Assembly: GCA_037783545.1 (NCBI GenBank)
Contig: JBBELK010000683.1
Location: 248,001 to 312,000, forward strand
Length of the DNA stretch: 64,000 bases
From: Henricia sp. BOLD:AAB3569
Taxonomy: Eukaryota > Echinodermata > Asteroidea > Spinulosida > Echinasteridae
Direction: 5' to 3'
Positions within the stretch are counted from its first letter, which is position 1, and each line of letters starts with the position of its first letter. Of this stretch, positions 25,033 to 37,500 are shown one piece after another. Below the pieces are notes generated by a model. That model was not told where the DNA came from and made no database searches. It saw nothing but the letters and a program-made list of their open reading frames with translations. A program made the translations under genes and the position numbers.

Positions 25033-25301
25033 ATGTGATTTGTAAGACAATGGCACAAACAAACAAAAGATGACCACTTACATATCTGTTAACACTTAAC
25101 TTTTAACCCTTGACCCTGCTATACAGATTCTTATAGTATTTTGTGGTTAATGTTTCCTAAAAATTGCAGAAATAAGAGGAAAGATATCAAAGTAACTTAA
25201 TTTTGTAAAGTACGATTTTTTGAATGTTTAGAAGTACAATGTACCCTAATGAAAATATGTAACTATTTCAACAGATCCAAAGAGGGTCTACACCGTTAAA
25301 A

Positions 25302-25516
25302 GGGGTTGTTCATGTGCCCTGCATGCTTAAAGGCACAGGCCCGTCGATGCGCGCGTTGAGACCAAATTCGTGCCACAAAATACGCAGCTCCACAGCAATG
25401 GCATGGAGCTGCGTATTTCGTGGCACGAATTTGGCCTCACGCGCACAATGACGAGCCTTTGCTTACAACCGTTGAAAATTTAAACAGTTGTTTAAGCAGG
25501 GCACATGAACAACCCC
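25302..25516. mobile_element. Inverted-repeat element containing a TTAA hairpin MITE
   Basis: The outer arms are 21 bp and perfect, beginning GGGGTTGTTCATGTGCCC at 25302 and ending with the reverse complement at 25516. Inside sits family-A hairpin copy 1 (25331-25463). The TTAA next to the left arm (25327-25330) is the expected target. The outer element is therefore older than, and host to, the inner one. Confidence 0.7.
25331..25463. mobile_element. TTAA hairpin MITE (family A), copy 1
   Basis: Left end AGGCACAGGC; inner arms AATTCGTGCCAC and GTGGCACGAATT; core ATACGCAGCTCC / GGAGCTGCGTAT around a CACAGCAATGGCAT loop. The right end has decayed (CCTTTGCTTAC). It is one of five copies of an almost completely palindromic element of about 132 bp. 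Confidence 0.8.
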
Positions 25517-25819
25517 GGTTGTTTAACAGTTTTAAACAACTATTTTCTCTGTGTATTTAACATGGCATGTTACAGATGTGTTATGTGTCGGTGTAACAGA
25601 TCTGTTGCACTGGATGTATAACACCGCTATTTGTATTAAGTTCAGAGTTCATGGTAAATGTTACAGGTCTGTAAGATTAACGAGAAAACAAAGACCACAT
25701 GGGATTCTGAACTCATCCATATATAGCTACTAAGCCTATATGGTATACTACACGGAATGTGACGACACGTTGACGTATAGTCGCTTGAAATCACAGCGCA
25801 TCCATGCTAAGCCGCGTCT
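25464..25819. other. Region with short hairpins, no gene
   Basis: Contains the end of the outer inverted repeat (to 25516) and a small hairpin GTTGTTTAA...TTTAAACAAC at 25518-25540. Nothing else is recognised. Confidence 0.4.
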
Positions 25820-26248
25820 TTACTCCCTCGAGACTAACTGATGGTTCCGACCGTGGGGCTTTTTGTTTGACATGCCATAAGCTAATTTGCTCTGAGCGGA
25901 CAGTCCGGATCCGACTCCGTATTTTCTCGCGTCTTCAAACTGATAAATTATCTGTCTGAACGCCCATGGGACAATGCGCAGATGAGGCAGTGAAGTGATA
26001 AGCCATGTCGTGACGGGCTTACTGAGACTTTTGGCAAACATCCATTTTAACTTTCGTCTCAGACAACTGTGGACAACCCCCTTTGTCGGTATTCGCCGAT
26101 AAAGTAAAATTAAAGCTAGTATAACATAAAGGGCATAGTCACCGAAGATGCTATAAAATGAACATTGTTTAGCGATTACGCGTTCGGCAATAATATCTTC
26201 AGAATCTGGGGAACAATCGTAAATGTATCCTAAATCTGACTGAATCAA
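25820..26248 (-). CDS. Possible exon, hydrophobic segment, unrecognised
   Basis: An open frame of about 142 codons ends at a TAA. It contains a plausible membrane helix (DYALYVILALILLYRR) followed by a basic stretch and mixed-polarity sequence, which looks more protein-like than the other long frames nearby. It has no ATG near its 5' end (the frame opens at TTG), so if real it is a 3'-terminal exon with an upstream exon not identified. No family is recognised. It may be chance. Confidence 0.25.
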   Translation of the reverse strand: MIQSDLGYIYDCSPDSEDIIAERVIAKQCSFYSIFGDYALYVILALILLYRRIPTKGVVHSCLRRKLKWMFAKSLSKPVTTWLITSLPHLRIVPWAFRQIIYQFEDARKYGVGSGLSAQSKLAYGMSNKKPHGRNHQLVSRE

Positions 26249-27094
26249 CCAATCCAGTCACATACTATAGGAAGAGCCCTACCGTCATAAACATCTTTGC
26301 TGCAAGAAAGTGCGGTCAAGTGTGGCGTCAAAATAGGTTCGAGTCGCGCAAAAAAGTACCAAAATACCTCAACTTGCTCCTAAACGCCCAACCTAAAAAG
26401 TAAAATCGCTTTGCCGTCGGAATTCACAGAAGTATGGCTTCCGGAACTTATTTGTAAAAGCCAGGCTTTTTGGTCTTACGTCAAAGTGGCGCTTCCGCTT
26501 CCCCGAAGCAAATGCTGTTTAAATGTCAGTCTCGCTTGATATGCTGTTTAACTGACGGAGAAATCTGTTTGAACGAAACTTGTTTTGTGTTTTTGGTCGT
26601 GAACGTAATTATAGAAGATTGAAGATGGGGTATAGACAACTATGTAATGAAGGCTATTCGGCGTGGGTTACTGAGAAGTGCGTTCGGTAGTACACAAAGT
26701 GCAAGAGCGGTCGAAAAAAACAACTGCCGTCTGCCGCGTGTGTACGTCGCCGCATGGGGGCGGTGCTCGAGTGTCGAGCAGGCGACGTCGAATAGACGTC
26801 AGAGCATTTTTGTGCTTAGCACAAAAATTCGCTTAACACAGAGTTTGTTTGCTTTATAAAAATCATGGCATCTTTCTTCTTAATTTTGCGTTTTTATCAT
26901 CAAAGTAACGTTTTAACATTATATGTTATAACAAGGCATGCATATTGTGGGTGTCCATACATGCTATGGTATACCCTTCTTAACCATAAGTTAAGTGCGC
27001 ATCTGACTGAACAATCAAAAATTAGAAGTGGAAAATATATATTTTTATTGGGAATTAACTTATAAATTTGTCAACCGCAAAGAATTGAGTAGTT
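26249..27094. other. No gene recognised
   Basis: Unidentified sequence. Positions 26810-26845 (GTGCTTAGCACAAAAATTCG) resemble the ends of the GCTTAGCA-type repeats at 36-37 kb. Confidence 0.4.
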
Positions 27095-27339
27095 GGGTCT
27101 TTCTATAAATTAGGGGTCCAGTGTTGGTGTCCCCCGTTACATTTTACATCTTGTTTTTGTAAATTCAGGACACATTCTTTAAATTCTTTCCATCTCAAAG
27201 AGTGAGTACATAAAGTACAATTCATACAAAATGGTTTAAAAGCCATTCTAATGATTTTTGCACGAAAAATAGCACATATTAGGTGTAACGGGGGACACCA
27301 AATGTCACACTTTTGGACCCCTAATTTATAGAAACACCC
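27095..27339. mobile_element. GGGTC-ended MITE with 4-bp target duplication (AGTT)
   Basis: The 245-bp element starts GGGTCTTTCTATAAATTAGG and ends with TTATAGAAACACCC. Further inside, GTGTCCCCCGTTACA is mirrored by TGTAACGGGGGACAC. The flanks are AGTT on both sides (27091-27094 and 27340-27343), a direct 4-bp target duplication. The element at 47940-48343 has the same terminal GGGTCTTTC and a 4-bp duplication. Confidence 0.8.
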
Positions 27340-27581
27340 AGTTGGTCATTACTTCAAATGTGTGCAAAAATGATACTGGTTGGAAAAATTGTTTCGTATT
27401 GATTGATGTTTGACAATGTGGTCAACTTCCCATTTCTTGCCAACGGCAGAAAACAAGTTTTACAATTCTCTTTCTTGAGCTCACCACGTTTCTTTAGCAG
27501 AATGCTTTTTGATAAGGTAAATAATGGTGAAATACTTAATACCTGCACTTTTATTCCTATGCACAAAACATTATGGGGTAT

Positions 27582-27645
27582 GAATTCCGTTTACTGGTTT
27601 AAGTCATCATATAGGAGAATAAGTGTCAACCAGTAAACGGAATTC
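27582..27645. repeat. Perfect 18-bp-arm hairpin
   Basis: GAATTCCGTTTACTGGTT (27582-27599) is perfectly repeated in reverse complement at 27628-27645 around a 28-nt loop. The perfection implies recent origin. No other copy was found in the window. Confidence 0.85.
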
Positions 27646-28314
27646 TTTCCTAAAGTAAGGAGGGAAAGAATTGAGCAGTTGACCATGGCTTCAAACTATA
27701 GTGTACAAAACATATCAGACTGGCCAACAGTTTTTCCCCAAGTGTTTTCTAAGACTGTTTTCACTCCTAAATTTGGGTTATTCTATCAAATTAATTTTGC
27801 ACTTACTGATGTTTGATAAGTCATTTTAAGGAAAATGATTAATGGTCAACTTACCAATCAGTAACAGGGGGTTTAATTCCGAGTTTTCCAGTGTCAGTGT
27901 TTGTTCCAAATTCCTGGGTAAATCCTAGGCTGGCTCCCGTGGTTATTACACAGATTCCTTCATATCGCGCCGTCATAATAACATTCCAAAAAGCGCAAAG
28001 CTCCAGTGTACAAATCCCGAGACATATCCGACTCTTAGTATTGGTTTCTTTTCATTGAAAGCGTCGTCTCCAAAAAGACTGCAGAAATGTTGAAATCATC
28101 TTCGGCAACACTCGAACTGAATTTGCGACGAATCCGTGCTTTGAATATGACCCTGACTAGTGAGAAATACACCAAAACTGTCGCTACCAGACCTGATGAT
28201 GCAGTAATTGTTGCTTAACACTACACCAGAAAACTACCCCCATAATACGCATGACTGGTTCGTTTGTTGTATATAGGCCTACCAATAACAAAACGCCGTG
28301 CTTTGAATTCAGTA

Positions 28315-28473
28315 TAGACAGCCGAAGTGTGACGTCGTTGCCATGGCAATTGGCTCTAAACATGGCCGTCGGAAAAAATACCATTGCAAAAGCACAGAGA
28401 CACAGTGATTTTTAATTTAGAGCCAATTGCCTAGGCAACCAACAAAAGATGACTTATTCACTTCGGCAGTCTA
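28315..28473. mobile_element. TAGACAGCCGAAGTG MITE, copy 1
   Basis: The left end TAGACAGCCGAAGTG mirrors the right end CACTTCGGCAGTCTA. Inner arms are TTGCCATGGCAATTGGCTC and GAGCCAATTGCCTAGGCAA. A second full copy lies at 49922-50089 and a right half at 905-958. No coding capacity. Confidence 0.8.
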
Positions 28474-28949
28474 TTGCAAAAGAAATATCGGTGATTTTTT
28501 TACGATAGACCGCATCGAATACATCTGCCATCTGGAAACTTTTGATATTTAAATGTATAAAACATGATGACGTCACGGTTTTTTTACATACTAGCTTTCC
28601 TATGGACCTATGTCGTCTGGTAGCCCGAAACTCCCCTATGTAAACAAACCGTGACGTCATTATGTTTCAGGTACATTGGCGAACAGTGTTTCTTGTTATG
28701 GAGGGTGAAATTGTTTAAGTCGGAGAACAGACTTGAAAAATGGGCTAAATATACTTTCTCGTCCATAAATCGACTACTATATATACAAGTGTAACATCAG
28801 TGGCCAGGGTATTGGTGGGTCTAAACATTCGTTGGTAATCTGAAACGTCCATTGGTAAGGCGTATAGGGAAACAGTTCACTGCATGGTCTTAGTATACTG
28901 AATATTATATATTCAGTATATACTTAATTATATATTTTTTTACTTAGTA
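28474..28949. other. Repeat fragments, no gene
   Basis: Holds a half end of the TAGACCG(T/C)ATCGAATA family near 28502 and the dispersed repeat 28805-28885 shared in reverse with 656-725. Confidence 0.5.
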
Positions 28950-29129
28950 CAGTGAAACCTGCTATTAAGGCTACCTTGATAAACAGGCCACCTGCATATA
29001 GTGGCCACCCACCTTTGGTCCCAAATGCCATGTGTATAATGCTTAAGAAACCTATATAAAGAGGCCACCTCTTTATAGTGGCCAGTTTTGTACGGTCCCG
29101 AGGGTGGCCACTATAGACAAGTTTCACTG
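28950..29129. mobile_element. Pogo/Tigger-like MITE, uninterrupted copy
   Basis: Starts CAGTGAAACCTGCTATTAAG and ends GTTTCACTG, flanked by TA on both sides. Internal repeats are GTGGCCAC and its mirror. The ends have the CAGTGAAAC style of Tc1/mariner-superfamily pogo elements. It is 180 bp with no transposase. The copy at 60714-61261 is the same element carrying an insertion. Confidence 0.8.
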
Positions 29130-30669
29130 TATGATGCACTTAAAATCAAAATCACAGAAATACTTCAATTCACATCAAGTACCCTTCACGCTGCTTTTTC
29201 TCAGAGCGACGCGCGAATTAGCCCCGTGTGAATCAGTTATGGCGTATTACTTGCTCTGTATGGTAATGGTGTAATGTCCATCCCCTATTAAAATTATATT
29301 AGCAAAAGTAGGTTAGGGTACATGTAGGTTCATTAAATCTAATATGGCAATATTCGAGGGACTCGCGCTTTTAATATACAGTAAGTTGGAGAAAGGGCTA
29401 AGCAAGAATCCATTGTAGTGTCCTCAATATACAATGTACCGGAAGTGTGCCAGAGGGCGCGTTTTTTGTTGCTTTGTGCCAAATCATCTCTTTTTTTCTT
29501 GCCCTTCTTAAACAGAAACTGATGTAAATGAAAGAGACAGCATGCGTCAGCCCGCGGTTAGTTTCTCCCGCGCCAATAGTTTTCGCGCGCGCGGGAACAA
29601 GAGCAAACAGCGACTAGCTGTTCACGCTTGCAGCCATGTGGAGCTGAACGTCAAATAAAAGGCCAGCGGTTTCGATCATAGTCATGTCCAAAATCGATTT
29701 TTCTTAAGATTAAGGCATCGCTGTAAGGTACGGTGCCATGGGAAAATATAATATAAGTATGATTTTTTTCTCCATCACTATCGTAACAGATTAAACATAG
29801 GTTTAGTAACAGTTGTACCTAACTGGAATAAAGTATGCCTCTTGTTACATTCTGAAGGAGACGCTGCTGATGAATTTTTGAATAATAGGCCCGTGGAGGC
29901 CAAGGATGCAGCTGAGCCGCGTTGCTGTTTTATTTTAAACTTTACATACAGTTTTAATTTGTATATGTTTGGGTATACCAAAAGTTAAGCCACGAGTGGT
30001 TATGCGTGGATTTGATCTTAAAGGCTAGATGATTTACACATAGAAGCCGTGCTCAGATATATATATCGCGCCCATTATCATCAGGTCGTTTGCATTACAC
30101 GAACTGGTCGTTCATTTCAACCGGGCGAGCCCTTCCAAGTCCCCACCAGTCGATTGCGCCGTCTTCGGTAGAACTCACACGGGTCATCACGGTTTAGGTG
30201 TTAAATCTTCACACCTGCCCGACTAGCAACCGTGTACAGGGTCTTTCCTTCGCCGACCCCGGGAGGCGAGAGGCACTTAATGAGGGTCGATCCTGGGGCC
30301 TTCTTCAGACACCTTTCTTGGCAAAGTCATATAAACCACAACTCCCCTACCTCTCCCGGAATTATGAATGTATTTTTAGATGGAGTTTTGAAGGCGTGTT
30401 TTGAATTCATTAGATCTGCTTTCCTCATGGGACTGAAAAACAAACATCAAAGAATTTCGGAAAAGCCGATATTAAATGAAGATCATTCGCTGTTTTTTAA
30501 GCAGAGGCAAGAAAAAGTGGACCGTGACTCACTAAGTTACATGACGATAAATTAAAAGATGAAAACTGACAATCACTCAATCACATTTCACTTTTTTCTC
30601 TCATCACTTCTAAAATTATCTCTTTCTTCGTTATCTAAAGTTGATAATAAAGTAAAGTGTATAGGCCTA
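29130..30669. other. No gene recognised
   Basis: A frame at 30232-30555 has no domain. Nothing else can be supported. Confidence 0.45.
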
Positions 30670-30815
30670 TAGACCGTATCGAATAGCCGCCATTTTGTAG
30701 GACACATTTTGTTACTTAATCCGTTTAACAATGGAAGCACACTATGTGCAACCATGCATGTCCCCAAGGAACAAAGAAACTGCCCCACGAAATGGCGGCT
30801 ATTCGATATGGTCTA
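30670..30815. mobile_element. TAGACCGTATCGAATAGC hairpin MITE, complete copy
   Basis: Left end TAGACCGTATCGAATAGCC and right end GGCTATTCGATATGGTCTA are inverted repeats with TA flanks, 146 bp. The interior (GGAAGCACA, GTGCAACCATGCATGTCC, AAGGAACAAAGAAACTG) is shared with 17693-17970 and 56971-57095. Confidence 0.85.
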
Positions 30816-33800
30816 TAGTTGATGACATCAGGCTCCTTATATTTTTGGCCGAGGATGCCATGAAACAACAACACATTTAACACACTCAATTCCCTTCAAA
30901 ATAATGAACTGACGACTTCAGATGATGACTATTTTTCATCTGACACCAATTTGTGCCTCATTTCACGCCCGGTAATTGTTTTCAGTGAAAACCGACAGAA
31001 ACTCTAGCCGAGGTTTTGAGGCAGCTGCAATGATCACATCGCTATCCACGCCAGCTGTTGCAACTTAAACCATTCTGATCAAACGTAGCAAATAATCTAA
31101 TGGTCTGATCCAAGAATCACGAGTAGACGTCCGAGTCCATGGCCGGTGGGAGACAGACTTGCGTATGACACAAAACACAATATTAAAGAAGGAACAATAT
31201 GGCCTCTATTTCTGGTCAGTCGCATACATTTTGTACAATCTCAAGTGGTGTCCAGCAAGAATCTCTTTCCAGTGTTTTTTCATCGGTAGTATAATGTCGA
31301 TTGTCTGAAGAGTATACTGGGTCATGAGACCACATAACAGACCATCGAGAACAGTATGTAATACTACGTTCTCCCCTTTTATTGTTTTTCAATAAAAACG
31401 ACTGCCCAAATTGATAGCTCGGTATCCGTTCTATAGAAAATAGTGTCGGCGGAAGACAAAAACAGGTCATGGAAATCATCTAACCACGATGGAAAACCTA
31501 TATCCTTGCACAGATAGAACGCTAATGCACGTCCTTGAGTTTTCCGTTGCCCTGTTAAGCTTAGAGAAAGGGCACAGTGAATAAACCGAAAGATTTGAGC
31601 AGACCGGCTAAATTCATTTATCAGCATCTGCGAAATTCACGGAGCAACGCGGACGGTCAAATCAATTCTTCACGGGAGAATGTCGTCGGTGCTGTGATTC
31701 ACCATGGGATGAATGCGCATGCGCGGAGGCCTCCCTTAACGTTCTAAAAGCTTCGGCGCGCATGCGCCATCATACGCAAAGTAAACGAAGCACGCAGTGA
31801 TTCCAGCACGTAAAACTCATCCGTTTCCTGAGCTTCTTGGCGCAAAAACGACCAGGAATTGTTTTCGAATGCGCACACTGATACAATAGACGACGCTTTT
31901 CGCGCTGCCGGCCGAAATTTTTCACTCAAATTAGACGGGCAAACCAAGCGAGAATTTAAGGCTTGCGTTATTAGGTTTTACTTTATCCAGCCGGTGTGCA
32001 TGTATGGGTGATGTTCTCGATCGAAATCTTCATTAAATTTGCACCTAACATTTTCAGGATCTGACAAGGCGGAAGACCCTTACAGCAGCCGGACGCATTA
32101 TGTTACGCACTGATGATAAGATTCGTCCAAGATTTGTTTTAGAGGCGCGCTCAGATAATTTGGCCACGGATTTTAAACCCCGGAGCGGGAACGCCAGCTT
32201 AAGGTACTACATATTATCAAAAACTGTCAACAACGGCCAGCGTCTATAACAATTTTATTAAAGGTCCTGTTCCATTGTATCATTCGCAAAGATCAAACAA
32301 ATTACTTTGTGAGCTGGCAAGAAAAAAAGACTGTAACCAAATTGCGCCCTCTCTTTTTGTTTCGCCATACTAATAAAGTACGCCAAGACGTTACTTGTAC
32401 GTACGTGTGCACCCCAATCGCAGGCTAAAGGCTCTCTTACACACGAAATAATCTTGGGCGCGAGCTTTAATTGCGATTTCCGTAAATTCTTGGTAAAACC
32501 CTTGGTGTCACAGTGTCTACGCGTATACTGCGAGCTTACTACGGGTTAGTTACGAATTTGATACCAGCCTGTACCAGTTGTCCGGAGTGTACTACGAGTT
32601 TTACGAGTTAACTACACCGCACCCCTCCCCGCCCCCGCGGAAATTATTTTTTAATAAGAGGGCACTAGCCACGCCCCCTCCCCCCTCGCCCAGTGATTGC
32701 AAAAAATACGCTGCGTCCAAGCAAACTTTCGTGTTATTATATGCTTTATAAATCCTCTCGAGTGTAAAACATTGGAAAAACGGCCGTGTGCAAGTCTGCA
32801 ATCCGAGTACATGTAAGTTATTTTGTTTACGATAGTATCATCCCACAGATTTCAGACATTAGATCCGTAACAGCATAACAGATCTACACAAACACATATA
32901 TAATAGGGCCTATGTAGGCCTGCGCCTAAGCCAGGACGCAATTACACTCGAAAAATTGACAACCATTAGGTTTCCCAAATTTCAGACAGTGCTAATTTTT
33001 CGCTTGTGTAATTACTAACACCGGCTGATGCACATTAAACTGACAAAGGTTGAAAGAAAACATGGTTCATTAACACCACTGATTCAAAGCTCAGTTCGGC
33101 ATGCCAGATTCCCGCCTATACAGTAATTGGTCTCTATGTAGTTCGCAAAAAATCTTCATAAACTGGAACTATGGATTTCTGGTGATGCGCTGAGGCACGA
33201 TTGTGAGCCTATCTGCCGCCACGTGACCCCTCGGGGCGTTGTTGGGTTGGTATAGTTCAGGAAAAAGCGACCAGATAAGGCTCTAGCCCTCGCCATAAAC
33301 TGTTGGAGCCTGAACCTGAGATAATGGCAAACGATAAATTAAATTAGGCACGGCATATTTGTCTCGCGGGCTTGTACAGACATGCTCGGATTCACTTGCT
33401 TGATAGTAATTACCAGAAATGATTTTACCTATGGCGTTTTTATTTCTCCGTGACCTTTTTTATCAACCATCTACTTTAGGTCATGCTAAATGGAGTCCGG
33501 TGACAGATGAATTTTGGAGTAGTGTTCTAAATATTTCCAGAAATAGGACAAAGTGCTGACAGTACGTAATGTTTGATACCAATTCTGTGGTTGACATTAT
33601 TAGGAAATATTTTTAAAGGAACGTCTTTCTAGCACATCATCCTGTATCTAATAATCTCTTCAGGACAACTTAAATTTATTTCTTTTATTTTAAGACCAAA
33701 CAAAGGTATTTCCTCGAAAAAATGGTCTGTGTTGCAAAAATGCCCCATTTACTGTGGAAAAACCCATAAAGATGATCTTCCTTCCGACTGCAAGTAGGCC

Positions 33801-35390
33801 TACATGTGTTAATTCAATTTCGTGTGGGGAAATGCACTTTCGTGTCTCATTTTATTTCTCTAATCTGCAGCTCTCAGTTTCGTGTGTTCTCTGCAGACGG
33901 TGATTAAAAACACGTTCTGTGACCTTACCATTTCACGGATCGTAGATTCTTCAAAGGACAACACATAAAGGGGTTTAATGCATGACGCAAGATTTATGCC
34001 TGAACGCGCCACAGTTGAGCTAAACGCGCCGCGTTATAAGATGACCCGATTTCACAGACGATAGTGCCCCGGGGAGTAATATGTGTTGTACCGGTACAGG
34101 ACGATTATGAGAAAGCAATTTTCTCCTGTCTTATCAATTCCAATGTTTTTATGGTTGGTTGATTAAGAGAATTTTGATTACTCTCTCAGGTAGGGGCGGG
34201 GACCACTTTATATCAAAGCGGGATGCGCCTAAAGCTTCAAATAGGCCTGAACGCTCTGCTTTGACGAAATTTCCGCTCTAAAAATTAACCAATGTCAACC
34301 GGTTTAATTCATCCTAAAAATAGGTCAGCAGATTTGTAACTATATTATTTGGACCAATGTAGTTTCGTTTATCTCTTCGGGACCATTCAAATATCCGTCC
34401 TTTAAATTTTGCAAGACTTCAAGATGTGCAAGTCGAGTGTAAGCCTTCAAGGGGAACGATCCAAAACGGTGGCTGAAGTATCATACAGAAGATGGAAATT
34501 AAGATGAAGTTACACGACGATAGCTTTCTAAAACATGTCATTTTGGTTTAATAACCGTAACTATAGCTCTTTTTTTCTGGGAAGACGTCGCTGTGAGGTT
34601 TTCATCCTCAAGGAGCGAAATGACAAGAATGCGCAGGAAGTGATTTGAAAGGGTGCGGTTTTTTTTTCGAGGCGGGTATAGTAGGTCTATCACTGATTTG
34701 TTTTATCATCAAAACGGCTTGAAATAAGTGGGTGATGAGAACCGGCGGTTATAATCACAATGTTATCCGTTGTTCGTGGCGCCATGAAGTGGTCGAGTTG
34801 AGCAGAGATATGGAAGTGTGACGTCACTGCATAGGCGTAGCAACTCTGCGGGCACCAGCCCCCTTGCCTTGCCACACGCATATGCATAGTTGCAGTATAC
34901 TCGCGCCAGAAATTTTCGTAAACCTAAAATGAGGGCGCTGTTTATACTACATAGGCCGGGTGCATCACTCGATCCACTACACAGGCAGAGATCGGTGCGC
35001 CGGCGCCATTTTCTAGAGTTGAGAACCAAGCGAGCGTGGTCTGGTGCAGAAATTAAAACTAAGTACAGTATTTTGGATAAACTAGCTCGTAAAAGTGATC
35101 CCGTTTTAAATAATCCATGTACAACAATGAAATACAAGTTAGTTGACCATAGTTTAATACAAAAGAAGCGAGAACTTTATTACATGTAATTTTCAACAAA
35201 TACGGATAACAGCAAATTATAATTTTTATGCCACAAAGGAGGAAACTTTTAAATCACAAACATGTATGTACACAAACATTCGCGCTTTGTTTTAAATGCT
35301 TGTTTAGTTTAGGAACCATTTTAACAATACATTATGACAACGATTCCCAACACATATCTGGTGTTACAAAGGGGATATTTCGAAAGGCAG
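30816..35390. other. No convincing gene; minor repeat fragments
   Basis: Open frames near 31216-31627, 34763-35137 and elsewhere show no domain. A half end of the ATTGTATCATTTG family starts near 32262 (TTAAAGGTCCTGTTC then CATTGTATCATTCGC). Positions 33736-33768 (CCCCATTTACTGTGG) match one end of the 47940-48343 element. Confidence 0.45.
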
Positions 35391-35569
35391 GTACCCTCCC
35401 CCAACCTCTAAAGGCCACCAGCCGGCTATATCCTGGGGCTGGCTACGTCATTGGTTGCAAACCAATGCGACTCTGTGTGATGACTGATAGCTTTGGCGAC
35501 AAGGTTATATCGAAAGACGTGAATGGGGCTTGGTTCGGCGCCCAGATTTCCCAGGGTGGGGATTCATTG
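35391..35569 (+). CDS. Possible orphan internal exon
   Basis: The segment is bounded by AAAGGCAG at left and an excellent donor at right (TTG|GTGAGT at 35570). One frame is open throughout and gives ordered, protein-like sequence with GYVIGCKPMRLCVMT, SFGDK and GAWFGAQ. The alternation of hydrophobic and polar residues suggests a beta-sandwich, perhaps a filamin-like repeat, but that is a guess. No partner exon was found nearby. Confidence 0.25.
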
Positions 35570-36369
35570 GTGAGTGATTGACTGGGCGTTCATTGAGGAT
35601 TACATGTGGCCCAAAAACTAATGTGGCTTCCGGAATTACCTTATAGAGGCAACCCAGCTATTGTACTCTATTATAATAATAAACAATGGTTCAAACACTG
35701 AATTCTACAGAGATAAAACTGCAAAATACTTTTCACTGACTAAAAACAAACTGAAGTAGATTTTTTCTTCTTCTAATTTTCATAGCGCTGCCAAAGTTGA
35801 GAAAAAAACAGGCATTGCATGCTCTGCATGCAACGTCTATGTATAGTCCTAGGCTGAGTAACATTTTTTACACTTTACACCGATCATGAGCAATCTGCAT
35901 TTTTGGTAAAAAAGTAAATTGTTAAGGTGACAAATAAAACTAAATGATACATTTTATTGGAGCGCTGCACAACCACGCGATATCAAAATGTATATGTACA
36001 GCGAGTATTTTAACTTTTTGCTTAGTTTAAGTTTGTTTTGATTTACATTATAGCAGATTTTTTTCCGACATGTAAACTAACTACGCAGTGCAATCTAACT
36101 ACGTTTATCACGTTGAAATTTCCCAACTGCATGTTGCAAATTAATACATGACATTAACTGTTTTAAATTTAAGCAAAATTAATTCCGCACCGAATATGAA
36201 AAAGTTAACTAGCGCAAAAACTACCGCTTTGTGGGTTTAAATCACACGTGGTCAATGGGAGACTTGTGACGCTTGATGGCAGCAAACAAACCTGTCCTTT
36301 CCATTGTTACGTCATATTGAGCATGCGCACTTTAGCTCGTACGTGACGTAATTAATGGAACAGGACATG
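35570..36369. other. No gene recognised
   Basis: AT-rich, nothing identifiable. Confidence 0.4.
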
Positions 36370-36607
36370 GAGCCAATTTCATAAAGCTGTTTAGCAGAAA
36401 GATTTGCTTAATCCAAAATTTGTTTGCTTTTTAAAATTGATTTTACTTGTCAAAATCTTAAATGACGTGCATTACAATTGACTGGTGTTCTGCTATTGTT
36501 GCTAAAAACAAGTTGACATACAATTCAGACTATTAACCATTTTTATGAAGCAGACACATTTTGGATTAAGCAAATTTTTCTGCTAAACAGCTTCATGAAA
36601 TTTGCCC
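36370..36607. mobile_element. CAATTTCATAAAGCTGTTTAG inverted-repeat element
   Basis: Left arm GCCAATTTCATAAAGC, TGTTTAGCAGAAA, TTTGCTTAATCCAAAAT; right arm ATTTTGGATTAAGCAAATTT, TTCTGCTAAACAGC, TTCATGAAATTTGCCCC. The arms are about 55 bp and the middle is unique. Similar ends are seen at 20106 and 36825-37078, so the family is dispersed. Confidence 0.75.
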
Positions 36608-36824
36608 CAGTTTGTTTGATGACCAAGTGTTATAAACATCTCCCATTAACTCCACAATCGTCGAAGCAACGTGTGGCGCAAGCATGAATTAAGAGTATAA
36701 TGACAAGTTTATGAAACTGCATACAATTACAACGGCAGTTTCGCTTGGATAAAAATGCATGGTATACGGTATTTACTTAATAAACGCTTAATATGTGAAC
36801 AAGCCAACGCAAACTACATCATCC

Positions 36825-37078
36825 GGGGTCAATTTTAGGCACAGCTTTTCTGAGCACAAAAATCTGCTTTGCAAAAATAGGTTACCAGCCAAACTTGCAT
36901 GTCATCTTGTATTCTCAGAAGTAGCAGCAGAATACCAAGTGTTAACAGAATGCCAAGAATACCTAGTCTCAATCGTAATACACATCACATACGATTTTAG
37001 CTAGCAACCCATTTTTGCAAAGCAATTATTAAATTGTGCTAAACAAGCGCCTATTTAACAGCTCTGTGAAATAAGCCC
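36825..37078. mobile_element. Degenerate GGGGTCAATTTTAGGCAC element
   Basis: The left end GGGGTCAATTT and right end AACAGCTCTGTGAAATAAGCCC are imperfect mirrors, resembling 36370-36607. The interval around 36941-37028 (AATCGTAATACACATCACAT, TTGTGCTAAACAA) is shared with 3716-3798. Confidence 0.5.
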
Positions 37079-37103
37079 GATCTTAGATGCATGAATGGAT
37101 TAA

Positions 37104-37237
37104 AGGCAGAAGCTCGTGAATGTGCGCGCGCCAAATTCGTACCACGAATTACGCAGCTCCCTAGCAAAGGCACAGAGCTGCGTATTTAATTCGTGGCACG
37201 AATTTGGCCTCACGCGCGCATTGACGAACCTGTGCCT
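37104..37237. mobile_element. TTAA hairpin MITE (family A), copy 2
   Basis: Bounded by TTAA at 37100-37103 and 37238-37241. Ends AGGCAGAAGCTCGT and ACGAACCTGTGCCT; the core is ACGCAGCTCC...GGAGCTGCGT in family style (here ACAGAGCTGCGTA). It lies about 260 bp past the stop codon of the ZC3H10 gene. Confidence 0.85.
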
Positions 37238-37500
37238 TTAAGCAGACACGCAACTGTCGAAGAAATAACAAAAGAATTCAGATTTTTATACAAAAGGCGC
37301 CCCACCACTTAAACACTTTGATGTTCTAACATTTCGCATTGTTACTACATGGAATGCAGTGTCCCAAACCACGCGCCCCCAATGGTTCAGCATCTAAAAC
37401 GAAGCTGCCAGTGGTAATTTGAAATTTGTCAAAACACAGCAACGGTCTGCCATCTTACAGTTCGCACTCCATATTTAGAAATCAAGGAAGGGTTAATGAC

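Noticed and set aside
31216..31627. Minus-strand frames vaguely resembling retroelement RNase H
   Set aside because: Only a loose run of residues fits; no catalytic motifs, and neighbouring frames do not continue the domain.
34763..35189. Overlapping frames of about 100-124 codons on both strands
   Set aside because: No domains, and neither strand shows splice-site or codon-pattern support.
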